Source: Triplophysa rosa (taxonomy: Eukaryota > Chordata > Actinopteri > Cypriniformes > Nemacheilidae). From it: a DNA stretch of 64,000 bases. The notes under the pieces are model-generated. The model worked only from the letters and a program-made list of their open reading frames with translations. It was not told where the DNA came from and did not search any database. The stretch lies in NCBI RefSeq assembly GCF_024868665.1, contig NC_079891.1, positions 17,936,375 through 18,000,374 on the forward strand, read 5' to 3'. The position numbers were made by a program, and so were the translations under genes. How positions within the stretch are numbered: position 1 is the first letter of the stretch; each line of letters opens with the position of its first letter. This document shows positions 45,394 to 56,500 of this stretch, piece by piece.

Positions 45394-45403
45394 TGGGTTC
45401 GTT
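45394..45403 (-). promoter_or_regulatory. G1 primer-binding site, self-priming type
   Basis: One base inside the 5' LTR, the element sense strand reads AACGAACCCA. This is the exact complement of TGGGTTCGTT in the element's own LTR (45729-45738, minus). A tRNA-type site would start TGG; this does not. In Tf1/sushi elements the 5' end of the mRNA folds back on such a site as primer. Confidence 0.75.
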
Positions 45404-45404
45404 C

Positions 45405-45954
45405 TGTCACGGAACAGAAGGACTCAAATGCAGGTTCTTTCAAAACAAAGGATTTATTAGCCAGAACCAACAAAGGCCGAGCCAAACAACCAAAACAACA
45501 CGGTCGAATATAAACAAACAGAAAAACAGTTCAAACTGAGAAAAAGATGCGTGCTTCGAGCACTGACGTCCACCGTGAAGGTAGTGGAATAGAACAGCCG
45601 GACAGGTACCGGCACTCTCCTTAATGCCACACTGCCCGCAGCCGAAAAGGCTTAACTCCTCGAGCACGAATCCTGAACAGAGTGACGAAGCATAAATCCA
45701 CAGGTCAAAACCAACAACCTTCACATACAACGAACCCACACAGCATGAGGACAGGAAGAGGTTTAAGTAGGAAAGAGAAACGAGTGTCAGGTGTGAGTTG
45801 ATGAGGCACGCAGCGCTGCTCGTGAGGCTGATTGCTGTGAGCAGCAGGGGGTGGTGACCACAAAAACAAAGAGCCACGTGTTGCTGACAGCACAGCTCAT
45901 GGAAAGAAGAAAGCAAAACAACAATAAGGGCAAAACAAAATACAGACTGTGACA
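45405..45954 (-). repeat. G1 5' LTR
   Basis: 550 bases, same length as the 3' LTR. Followed by the CAATG duplication at 45955-45959. Confidence 0.95.
45762..45769 (-). promoter_or_regulatory. G1 LTR TATA-like box
   Basis: Element-sense TACTTAAA about 27 bases upstream of the putative mRNA 5' end (about 45742, TGTGTGGGTTCG). The distance fits a core promoter. The same word occurs in the other LTR. Confidence 0.55.
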
Positions 45955-45959
45955 CAATG

Positions 45960-46489
45960 ACGTCTAAAGTCCCCGCCAAAGGAAATACTCGCTTTTAGCA
46001 ACTTGTTAGCAACCGCCGTTTTTAAGACACAATAAGGATTTAAAAAATCACAAGCGGGTTATAATTGGTGTGTTTTATGTCATAGAATAAAACATGAACA
46101 TATTTAGAGGTTTTGTTTACCACAGACCTTTACCACAGCGATTTACCAAAAACCTATTCAAAAATCCCATAGACTTTGGAGCGATGGAACCGGTGCTCAC
46201 TCGTTTATGGTTTTGCATACAAAAATACGTCATCTCTGAGCCTCCCAATATGCATATAAATGCAATAATGCAACATAATGCAATAACATAATGCAATATG
46301 CATTAGCGGTGTAATAAGAGAATGTTTTTAGCGGGGATGTGGATCCTCTCCATACTACTCCACTTCGGCTGCCTTCGGCTAACTTGAATCACAAACATAC
46401 TGTATATAAGTGGTAGGTATGTTTTATGAAAAATTTTGAAAAATTAGAAATAAAAAAATGAAAAAATCTAGGAGAATAACTGAACTGTA
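45960..46489. other. Spacer, no gene
   Basis: Nothing recognised; ATAATGCAATA-type short repeats at about 46255-46310. Confidence 0.5.
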
Positions 46490-46641
46490 AACAATTTACT
46501 GCCATTCTGTAAATATGTAATCCATAAAAAGTAACTGTAGTCAGATTACAAGTATTTTAAAATGTAGTTTACTCTAATTACAAGAATTTGATTTTTGGAA
46601 TCTGATTACGTAATACAGATTACATGTAATCCGTTACTACC
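46490..46641 (-). mobile_element. Fish repeat with GTAATCCGTTACTACC end
   Basis: TCTGATTACGTAATACAGATTACATGTAATCCGTTACTACC is a common teleost repeat end (hAT-like when inverted: GGTAGTAACGGATTACATG). Only one end is visible. It abuts the next MITE. Confidence 0.5.
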
Positions 46642-46752
46642 CTGGGCTGCGTTTCCCAAAATCATCGTAACCTTAAATTGATTTTAGAACCATTGTCACC
46701 ATGGAGCTACGATCAACGTAAGTTTACAATGCTTTTGGGAAACCCAGCCCAG
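46642..46752. mobile_element. Palindromic MITE (CTGGGCTGCGTTTCCC)
   Basis: 111 bases. Left CTGGGCTGCGTTTCCCAAAA and right its inverse with one change (TTTTGGGAAACCCAGCCCAG). Inner arms are CATCGTAA and TACGATCAACGTAAG. Recognised as a widespread fish foldback repeat. Non-coding. Confidence 0.85.
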
Positions 46753-47219
46753 CTCTGTACAAAGTATATGCAGTATCTCACAGAAGTGAGTACACCCCTC
46801 ACATTTTTGTAAATATTTTATTATATCTTTTCATGTGACAACACTGAAGAAATGACACTACTTTACATTGTGTCAAAGTTTCATTCATATATTCATATAT
46901 ATATATATATTATATNNNNNNNNNNNNNNNNNNNNNNNNNNNNNNNNNNNNNNNATATATATATATATATATACAATATATTGAATAATACCTTTTCATG
47001 TTTTGAAAAAAATATAAGCACTTGTTTCCAGTATATGGAAATGTATTATTTAACACTGCTATATTTTTTCCAGTTTATTCCCATATATTTTTTTGTTTCA
47101 TGAGGGCAGTTATGTCATTTTATTTTCTACATCAAACACATGCTTCATTCTCCTCACCACTGTAAAATGTTCATTTATTTCATCACCATACGGACTATTT
47201 TTTGGACACCAGCCTAAGC
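46753..47219. other. AT repeat with assembly gap
   Basis: TATA-rich sequence on both sides of 39 N (46916-46954). The repeat length is therefore unknown. No gene. Confidence 0.9.
46916..46954. other. Assembly gap (39 N)
   Basis: Run of N inside an AT microsatellite. Confidence 1.
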
Positions 47220-47746
47220 GGGCGATCACACAGAACGCTTTTTTCTGTTGCAGAAACACTCCACTGTCTTTTTTGTTGACTTTTTGAAAAGAGCAGCGCG
47301 CTGCGTTTTTTATGTTGCTATGCAACACCGAATCAGCTGCCCTGTCGGTCAGTAGCGCGAGCACTCTAGTTGCTGGTAAATGTCATATTAGCAGAAACTA
47401 AAACAGGTACAAGCAAAAGGCGCTTGCTCTGACTTTGCTCGTCAGCCAGCACAAGTTACTGCTTCATCATTGCACTCTCCTGATGTTTCAAGCAACTGTA
47501 AAGTTCCGTCACCTTAACAGAAGGCCCACCTCTCCATTCATTCGGTTGTACAGTGGGAAAAAGGCGCATGGCGTCAACCGCTTTTCTACTCGGTGTTGAT
47601 TTTTTTCAACTTCAGGCGCTCAGAACACTCCGCAAAAACGCGAGACGCTCGGCGCGCATAAGCAGCGCGCAAAATGCTCCCTTCCAACTGAAACAATTAA
47701 AAAGAGTCGCGTCTAACAGCAAAAACGTGTTCTGTCTGATCGGCCC
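47220..47746. mobile_element. TIR MITE (GGGCGATCACACAGAACGC)
   Basis: Left end GGGCGATCACACAGAACGC and right end, inverted, GGGCCGATCAGACAGAACAC. The interior is rich in GCGCTC/AACGCG words, as in the fish repeat family with GGGCGTTCACACAGGACGC ends. No target duplication was established and there is no transposase. Confidence 0.6.
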
Positions 47747-49080
47747 GTTAAACTGCTACAGGTATCTAAGAGTGCTCTCAATTTACAATGCATATGTTTT
47801 TAGAAACAGCCCACAATTTATTCATCCAAAGCCTCTGGGACCCTGAGGCAGGGGATAGCTCCCTACATTTGCATGTGTGTGAGAGAGAAAAAAGTTGCAT
47901 TAATATGCATGGCTTTGCTAAAAGCTTCAAACTGACCTACATGACAAGGTTCAGTATACACTCATACTGTGTGCCAGCTCTTGAGGGACTCTGTCATCCA
48001 TGTTCCCTACCCTAATTAGTGCCTTCTTTCAGCCGGCCAGCTTTTTGAAGTGCCTGTTGAACTTAGCCGAGCACTCGTGTTGGGGTAGATGTAGGTTGCG
48101 GAGGTCATTCCATGAGTCCCAGCCCTTCGCTGCTCGGGCGGCTCTCAAGCGCTTTGTGATAGATGCATTAAGTGCATGGAGAAGACTGTGGATTGGCCAT
48201 ACACGGCACTTTCAACTCTCAGCAGGTTTTCCAAGGCCTGTTGATGACTCTTCAAGCCCTCATAGACAATCCTACAAGGCCTTTTTAGCCAGGATGTATT
48301 AATTAACAGATTTATTTTCTTTTCTCTCCTCCCGCCTTAGTTGCAATGTTTCCCGCTTTCTCTTCCTCTCGTGATCAAGTTCAAGGGGAATATCAACACA
48401 GGGGTTTTTAAGTTATAAAAAACTAAATTGGCATACATTTGAGCACACTGTGGTTTTTGTTGATTTAAATAATCAGCCTGAAGTGGTTCGGGATATGAAA
48501 AGTTTGAAGATGTTAGCTATGGCTTTGGCTAAATCATTGTTGACACTGATGATCTTGTCTTGTTTTTGTCAAAAGGGAAGTTAGCATCCATGATGCTAAA
48601 GGACAGCTGTTGCTAGAGGGATTAGCCTGATGGCTCAGACTAAACAGTAAGAGGGAATGTGAGCTGTCAGTGCTGGCTAGCCTAGCCTCAATCTGAGTCT
48701 TTGGGTGACTGGGGAATGTGTAGCTTTGGGCACTATGCATAGTAATGAGACTAAACAGATGTAGAGCTCCAGAGTGTGGCGGTCACTGGCTAGCTCATAT
48801 CATTTCTCAGAAAATATATGTTGTGTGCAAGATTACGGACAGAAAAAGAATGTGAATGGTTCCCTTTTATATTGTACCTTAGTGGAGTATAGTATAGTAT
48901 AGTAATATTGTACAATATTGTATTGTATATATTTATATATATATATAATAGTAATGCATGACTTTTGCTGATGGAGAATAATATTTTTAATAAAACAATA
49001 AAATATGATATAATTAAAATATAATTTTATAAATACATATATTAAAGAAACATATATTATATTATATATCAATATGATAT
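47747..49080. other. Mostly unique DNA, possible conserved block
   Basis: The part at about 47990-48300 is repeat-poor and less AT-rich, with one 100-codon frame lacking a domain. It might be conserved non-coding DNA. At about 48884-49080 there is AT microsatellite-like sequence. No gene recognised. Confidence 0.4.
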
Positions 49081-51705
49081 TTTGAGTTTTTTTGTTGGGA
49101 GAAAAGAGACTTGACCGGATAATAGTTAACCTTGCTTTTTAATATTACTATTGTGCAAGCCTTGGTTTTTTTTGTGCTTACATTTGCACTTACTATTTAA
49201 AGAGTAATCGTGGAGAAAAAAATCTTTGCTTTAGGCTAATGATGAGTTTAATTCTGGATAAAATCAGACCTGACATCTGAAATAGAAGACGTGCAACATA
49301 AATGTGAGGAGAAAAGAATATAATCGAAATATTGTGTGAACATAATTTTTATGACATTTATAAGCATTTATTTAATGGACACTGCTAACTAAATAACTCA
49401 AAAACTCGCTTTAACACACCTTTGAAAGTTTTGTTTTTGGTGTGCTATGTTATTATAGTAAGCACAAATGTTGCTTGAAATAAACAACAATGGTGCCTTC
49501 CAGCCATGTGCCGTTGCATGAAATTAGTTAAAACAGCAAAAGTTTAACACCCCACAGAGGTGAAATGCCAGTTTAGATCAAACAATGCAATCTATCACTG
49601 ATTTTATTTATTTACTTATATTCTTGTCATTGCATTTATATTATGTTGCCAGATTGTGTAAATTATATGTTCTTATTATTGAACATTTAGCAAAGAGGGA
49701 CCAAATTCAATCAGTCTTTTTCGTGTCCAGTTTAGACGGTTCATCTCAGAGACAGAGCACCCAGTCACACAAAGCCCAGTCATTCTTCACTGAACTCATC
49801 TCCATCTGCTTGTGTGTGGCCATCTCTGCACAGCCGTACTGCCAATACTAGAGCTTGTAATGAGCACATAGCTGTGACTTATGAACCGGAAGTCTGTTTG
49901 TTAAAGAACATCCACTGCATGAACAATGCTAACAATGGACAGTCCCGTGTGTTTAACATGTTGTTTTTGCCCTACTAACAATTGTGAAAAATGTAAGGCT
50001 ACAAAGCTAGGGCATTACTTTATTAGACTTGAATAATGTGAAACAAATGTTAAAATCAGACATGAATAATTACAGTGTGTTACTTTGACTGGCTCAGTTG
50101 TCTGAATTTAACTAATATAAATATATTACCACAGGGATTTTTTCTTACTTTTATTATTAATTACTAAAATTACTATTTTATAGTATTATACTTACTATTA
50201 TTAATTTTCAACAAACCAGTTGTATGTCCAAACTTTAGCCTGTTTGAGGCACCATATATGGGGTAACTGCAGTTTCTCATAAATTTTAAAGAGTTTGACG
50301 ACAAAATAGATATAATCAAGCATAATTGCTCCATACTGTAAAAACAATTCTAGTAACATCTCAGATTTTCATCTGCTGAGTTGAAGTTTCATAAAGTTTG
50401 TGAAATGTACAAAACTTTAACTGAATTTACTTCTACTGAATTTAGTCAGTAGACGATTTTGAGTTGGAGAGGACAGAATTTTTTTTACAATGAATAGTGA
50501 GCTGCCTTTCAGGGCATCACACACAGACTAAGAAAAGGCTGATTCACGTTTGCCATCTTAAGTATGTTCTTAATATGTTTTAGGCATATCCTAACGCACC
50601 ATTGGATGTATCTTTTGTGGGGATAGTTCCAGATTGTGGAAAAAATGGTTTAAAGATGGTGAGAGAAAATGTTACTTATTAAGTTATAAAAATGTGATTA
50701 ATCTATATTTGCATATATTGTTTTAAATTTTGGAACAGAGCTTATCACCTTTATTTCAGCTTTTAATCGATGAATCAAACAATCAGTTTTGAAAGAACTC
50801 CCTTCCATCCGGCTTGTAGCTATATATTTTCTTTGGAGTCAAATAAATCCCCTCAACAATAATTACACCACATTAAATGCCATACTGATACATGTAGATT
50901 AATCACACTTAATTGAACGCAAATACATTAAGCTTAATTTAACTGCTCTTTCACAGACCCTGTTAAAATACTTCTTATTATTGTATTTTAGAACGGTGGC
51001 AGACAATTGAAGCTCAGCATGTCGGCCGCCTTTTTTCCACTTTAAACCAAATGAGGCACCAGAATGAAGTGGTTTGTTGTCTCAACAATGGGCAATGATT
51101 AGGAGTGATTTCTTCGCCCCTTGAACTAAATAACTCCCTGTCATTAATGTACATATTTTACACCTCATTAGAACTAACGTGATTGGACGGGAAGAAAAAA
51201 ACACATTTGCATTTCAAATGAACAATATGTTTCCTACACAAAAAAGAAAAGGGAAAGCGAAAGAAAGAAAGAAAAAAGCGAGTGAGTTCACATGACGGAG
51301 GAAGCCGGAAATCTAGTGGGTTAAATAATTCTGGACCACATCTGTGCTTACTGAATTAGCTTTAGGAGGCAACACATGATTTCTCCTAATTAACGATATG
51401 CTTTCTCTCACTGTTTTTTTGTAATGTAAATGGCAGCTGCAATCAGTTCTTGCACACTGAAATGTGCAGCACAGGGTGAAACGGGCAAGATGTTAACTAA
51501 TTTTATTTTTAATCTTCCTCTTTTTGCCGCCGAGCGTGTCGTTCGGGTAAGCGTCGTGTCTTCAGAAAATTCCTCGCCTCTTTCATAGAAACATATTGGG
51601 GCAGCATTTGCCAGATGTCCGCTTCCTCTGCCTTCTGCTGCCATTATCCTCAGGCACCACCCCACCTTATGGCTGGCCAGCCTGCCAGGAGAATGGGAGA
51701 ATGGG
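49081..51705. other. AT-rich gene-free DNA with possible regulatory blocks
   Basis: 50990-51260 has TCATTAATG, CATTAGAAC, ATTTGCAT and CTAATTAACG words and no recognisable repeat. 51420-51660 is similar. The 158-codon minus frame at 51408-51884 is carried partly by the GA repeat and has no domain. No gene called. Confidence 0.4.
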
Positions 51706-51728
51706 AGAGAGAGAGAGAGAGAGAGAGG
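51706..51728. repeat. GA microsatellite
   Basis: (GA)n run visible directly. Confidence 0.95.
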
Positions 51729-54700
51729 GCAGGAGAAAGAGAGGACTAGAAAGAGCAAAGGGGGACGAGTAAGAGAGATCAAGGGTCCTTCCAAAATAAG
51801 AGGGTGTCTGTTCAATCCAGGGCATCCAGGTGGGCTCTGTGTCATCTCTGTTGCACTGCTATTGTGAAGAGACCTACAGTCCACTGTATGATGTGATGTT
51901 GTCTTTAGATTTTTGTGTGCCTAAAAACAAGGAGCGTTACCTCATAATGGACAGTCAGTGGGAATTTGTTTTGATCATTGTGGTTGGTTTGGCTTTTGCA
52001 AAATATTTAGAAACATATTCACCTTTGCTGTGGAGGTTGCTGTTGCTATAAAAATATTTTGTCATGTTATCTAAAAAAATATGCTCCATGTTTTAACATT
52101 TGAACCGCTTGTTTAAACCTATCAATTTTAAGAGTCAGAAAGAAGCTTGGTAAAACATATTTCCTCACCTGAGTAATTTTAAAGTTTACTAGGTTAATGT
52201 ACATAGGCTCTTTTGATTGTCATAGCCAACCTATACACATTAGTTTAATGCAATTTCGGTCTGTTTTTGGCTCCCTTAACTGTCTTTGACCTTTACCATC
52301 TTCTGTATACCTTCCACTTAAGGTTTGTCATATTATTAACAAGTTAGACCTTGCCACCATAGAACCAAATCGGCAATTCTGCATACAGACTCCCATTAAA
52401 GGGCTTATTGCAGAAGGGGGGGCACATATACCCTCAGCACACACAGGCACAAGCGTGTTGCTGGCACATCCTCATTAGGCTGTTTGTTAGCCTCATTTTA
52501 CCACTGTCACAGGCAATCTCAGCTCTTCTACTCCATAACACACACAGATAAGAGTCAGGCTGAGGCATCTGAGGGAGAGGTCCCAGCTGCTTTACCCCCT
52601 AAAACGTGCCTGAGCTCAGGAGAGCAGTTAAAAGACCACAGTGCCTATTTTTCAGAGTTTGAATTTACAGTGCTGTACTGTATATGGGCTGCAATGATAG
52701 CTCATCATAAAAATGATGGTTCTCATGATGGGCCTGGTGGTCAGGACATAAATCACTTAGGTACAAACTACATACCTGACGAAACAAACATGCAGCATCA
52801 CATTTTTAGTTTTGAGTCTTTTAAGTTATTGAAAGTCTGAGTTCTGCTATTAGTGCAACAGTCAAAAGTTTATTACTAATAATAATACTTGAGATTAATA
52901 TTAATATACTTACATGATATATGTAAATAAGAAATGTAAAAGTTTATAATTTGCAACGCAGCATCAATATGTCTGGGATCTGTCAACTGAATGCATTTCA
53001 AATAGCCTCAATGAGCACTTACTGTGTACAGCTTTGTTGCTTATAGTGAGAGCTAGTTCATTATAATGTCTAGTTACAGTAGACATTATACACCCCAAAG
53101 GCATTATCAAATCCTGCTTTAAAACCAGCAGAATCTGACATTAGAAAAGGTGTTTATTGCTCTGTGTCAATGAAATCAATAGAATTATATTGATATCCTT
53201 ACTAGAAAAGAAATTAATATTTGGGCAAAATGGCAAAGCAAAGCTGTCTGTTAGGACCAGAGATTAAAATAAATGAACGTTTGAACACATTATTGTCACA
53301 AGAAAATAAGTTGTCAGTTTCTTTATTATTTTAGAATATATGTGTATGATCACTTGGCCTGCACCTTTAGAAGCCAGTAGGATATTATTATATATATCTT
53401 ATAAATGATATGTATTTTGTGTTGACTTTAGGGAGGAGGTGTCTTTGTGTAATGCAGTTATGTCAGACAAAAGCAAAGAGCTTGTTAGTTGTAATCAGTC
53501 CTCTCACCGAGCCCTGTTCTGCCAGAGTTTGACCTTTCCCCATGCACTGCCTGTAAAATCTCCTGCTAGGGTTTCACCGTTTCATGCCTCGCTTAATTGG
53601 GTATGATTTGCGTTTTGTGCTTCTGCTTTTGTTCGTTTGTCCAATTCAGCATGGAGCTAATGGCTAAATGTCACCGCGAATTGCAAGCTACATTAGCCTG
53701 GAGAGAGCTTAATTTTCCTGACAACATTCACAACTAACAAGACCCAACGTCAGTGTCTCCTCATTACTTGATTTAGTAAACGGCAACAGTTGTGAACATG
53801 GAGAGGAAAAAAAGCAATGGAAGAGATAAACAATATTATTCAGGCCTCTGTGGTTGCAGTCATTAACCTATGCCCCCAACATCTTAAACTTAGGTAATGA
53901 ACAGCAGTGATGGGGTGTGCAATTGGCATGGAAAGATGAGACGGTGACAAAACTGCAGCGTTTAATTATGCTTGTACACCTCAAACGACATGGCATTTGA
54001 CGGAAAGGTCAAGAGAACTTCCTTGACTTAATGTGTGGAACCTGTGCCTTTAGGCCTTCTGCTGATAGCCGAGCAGTTACACTGAAACTCTTTATAGATG
54101 GTTTTAGCAGCAACAACATAAACAAGCGTTATGTGGCTCAAACTTAACTTCCGGGAGACCTCCACAAAGAATCAATAACTGTTGAGTAGTTTTAATTTAA
54201 TGCAATTAATATAGAATGAAATAATGATATGAATGAATATTAATATAATCAAATAAATAAATAAATTGTTTTATTATAACCAAACACAGACCAGAAGTGA
54301 ACTTCGGGCCAGTCGTGTGTGTCCAATGAAACTGTCAATAATAAATATACTGTACACTTCTACATATATAATAATTTATATAACAATTTATCATAGATTT
54401 TGCTGTAAATAAAAAGTTCATGTTATTTTACATCCAAGTTGTCATTTTTTTATTTCTGTAATTTTTACAGCATTTAAAAATTCTGTAAAATTAAACAATA
54501 AAATTGCATAAAATTACAGTTTCCTACGGGAAAGTGAGGTCGGCCTGTGGCCTAAAATTATTTTATTTAAAGGTTTAAAAAACACATTCTTTATTTGTCT
54601 GTGAGTCATGCTCATTTGTACAAGAACAATAACTCAATGTAGCCAACCATATGATGTTACCAAAAATTCACTGAGCTGGAGCTGTTTGCTTGAGAATGAA

Positions 54701-55352
54701 TTGATATCACTGGATTTACCACTCGAACAACACTCCCAATAAAGACATATGAGATGGTTCAGAGAGCAGAAATCTTGGATTAAATGAATCCGAGATTACA
54801 TCTCTCACGGCACCTTGGTTTCCCCTCTTTAGAGTATCTGTCTATTTTAACATATACTACATCACTCTCCCTTGAACACTTTTAAGAGCTTTTACATGGT
54901 CTATAGAGCTTTGCATTGAATGCTCAATTTTTCTAATGTCTAGCTACCCATTACCCATAAAGTATATAATCTGTCAGAAAACTGATTATATTTCCGCAGT
55001 TAATTTGAGTTGTAGGGAAAAACACAGTGAGATGAGGAGGATGGGGTGGGTGAATGGAAAGGACGTTCTCGATTAAAGTAAGATGCATGTGTCTCTGTGA
55101 CTGCAAGAGCGCTCATTAAATCAAAAGTCAATGTGGTGGTGGTGTGGGCATCTGTGGGTAAACAGATCATTAAATTTCCTTATACGTGTAATCAAGCGTT
55201 GAGGGTTTTTTTACATTTTCAATTAATTATTGATTATGAGCATCAGCTCATGTTCTCAGACTTTTTCTATAAACATCATTATACATGACACACGTGGTGG
55301 GCGATTTTGAATATTCACTATATATTTGCTATGGTTGTGTTTGCTGGTAATA
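51729..55352. other. Gene-free region
   Basis: No gene recognised. A TACAGTAAAAT-type repeat at about 54390-54535 is a known sort of fish foldback fragment. 53440-53780 is repeat-poor and might be conserved non-coding DNA. AT-rich elsewhere. Confidence 0.45.
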
Positions 55353-55450
55353 CACAGTAAAATCGCCAGTGTTAAAAAGGTCAAATTAACACTCACAGTG
55401 TATATATAAGAGTTAATTTGACCCTTTTTAACACTGGCGATTTTGCTGTG
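55353..55450. mobile_element. Palindromic MITE, Tc1/mariner-like, copy 2
   Basis: 98 bases, same arms as 29493-29629 (CACAGTAAAATCGCC... to GGCGATTTTGCTGTG), flanked on both sides by TA (55351-55352 and 55451-55452). The centre is shorter than copy 1. Confidence 0.88.
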
Positions 55451-55492
55451 TATAAATTTAAAAACATTGTCAATGTCAACATTTTTTTCATA

Positions 55493-55655
55493 TTAAAGGC
55501 ATAATTCACCCAAAAATGAAAACTCTGTCATCATTTACTCACCCTCTTGTCATTTCAAACCTGTATGACTTTCTTTCTTCTGCACAAAACAAAAGAAGAT
55601 TTATTGAGACATGTACCTTGCATTGGTTTTGTGTCTATACACTAAATGGCTAGGC
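55493..55655. mobile_element. Foldback MITE, copy 4, left half
   Basis: TTAAAGGCATAATTCACCC then TTTACTCACCCTCTTGTCATTTC and the CTTGCATTGGTTTTGTGTCT core. The right arm is missing. Confidence 0.75.
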
Positions 55656-55662
55656 CTAATGC

Positions 55663-56114
55663 CAGTGGCGGCTGGTGCACAATTGTTTTGAGGGGGCGCA
55701 ACAAACCATTTGACATGTGATGTAAACTTATCATCACTGCTTAGCTAAAATAAGGTTTAACTATCAAAGCATGTAATGCTGTTTATTAACAGTAATAAGG
55801 TGCCAGTCTAAATGAAAAAAATATTGCAGAATACTTTATTATTTAAACTGTAGTAAAATTCCTATGCTACAGTGTTTTTGAACTCTACTCGGGAATTGTT
55901 AATAATGACCATAGACAGGGTAAGTCTGTTTAGTGTTTTGGTTGGCCATCCATCTCTTCTGTAACAAAATACGAGAGTAATTTTTCAGTTAACTTTAGTT
56001 CAGTAAAGAATAATAACAGTCAATCGGGTGTCTCGTCATTTATTTGTGTTAAGCTATACAAGCACAACAACTAGTTAGTCCTACTGAAAACGTTTATTAA
56101 ATCTATAAATACAC
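55663..56114 (+). mobile_element. hAT-like terminal fragment, interrupted by G2
   Basis: CAGTGGCGGCTGGTGCACAA followed by GAGGGGGCGCAAC is a hAT-type end common in fish. The sequence continues AT-rich up to the gypsy LTR. A matching end was not identified on the far side. Confidence 0.4.
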
Positions 56115-56481
56115 TGTAAAACTTTGCCACGCCCTCTACATCGTCACTCCCTCACAGACTGTCCCGCTGGCACTCCCCTGATTACTGATCATACGCACCT
56201 GCACCTCATTTACGGACTCTTTATATACCCTTCCCTATGTTCAGTTAGTTGTCGAGTGTTGTTGTTGTTAGTCTGACTTTGTTTCGCATACCTGTTTGAT
56301 AGTTACGCTTATGATATTCGATACCTGATTTGGATTACCCGTTTTTGTGTGGATTTATGTGCTTTGGATTTTGCCTGTTTTTGTTCACCTGTCTTCAGTT
56401 TTTTTCACCTTGGATTGTTCATTAAACCCTGTTCACTGGTACTCCTGAGTGTGTTCTCTTGCTTGGACCAAAAGCGTGACA
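56115..56481 (+). repeat. G2 5' LTR
   Basis: From CCACGCC (56128) onward it matches the 3' LTR closely. The outer 13-19 bases do not. Ends AAAAGCGTGACA. An ATTAAA poly(A)-like signal lies at about 56421. Confidence 0.88.
56222..56227 (+). promoter_or_regulatory. G2 LTR TATA box
   Basis: TATATA 29 bases upstream of GTCGAGTGTT (56251-56260), the probable start of the mRNA by analogy with Tf1/sushi elements. In the 3' LTR the same place reads TTATTTA. Confidence 0.65.
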
Positions 56482-56482
56482 G

Positions 56483-56492
56483 AACACTCGAC
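56483..56492 (+). promoter_or_regulatory. G2 primer-binding site, self-priming type
   Basis: AACACTCGAC, one base inside the 5' LTR, is the exact complement of GTCGAGTGTT in the LTR (56251-56260; also 60863-60872). Same offset and same length as in G1. A tRNA-type TGG start is absent. Confidence 0.8.
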
Positions 56493-56500
56493 CTACCAAA

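Larger units (their letters stand above)
39400..45954 (-). mobile_element. Chromodomain Ty3/gypsy element G1, near complete
   Basis: Two 550-bp LTRs, a perfect 5-bp target duplication CAATG (39395-39399 and 45955-45959), polypurine tract, primer site, and gag, protease, RT-RNase H, integrase and C-terminal chromodomain in chromovirus order. The LTRs differ at about 21 positions by eye (near 96% identity), so the insertion is not recent. It carries at least one stop and several frameshifts, plus a 1,155-bp Harbinger insertion after the zinc knuckle. Homology of the primer arrangement and chromodomain places it with Tf1/sushi-like elements. Confidence 0.95.

Noticed and set aside
45380..45404. 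A tRNA primer-binding site for G1
   Set aside because: The sequence after the LTR starts GAACGAACCC, not TGG. The self-complementary reading explains it better.
39892..45954. Endogenous retrovirus with an envelope gene
   Set aside because: Integrase is followed by GPY/F, a chromodomain and then the LTR; no envelope-like frame exists. It is a chromodomain gypsy retrotransposon.
48000..48302. 100-codon frame in a repeat-poor block
   Set aside because: No domain, and reading is possible in several frames. Kept only as possible conserved non-coding DNA.
51408..51884. Minus-strand open frame of 158 codons
   Set aside because: Its middle is a translated GA microsatellite (Ser-Leu repeats), with no domain, no homologous motif and no splice support.
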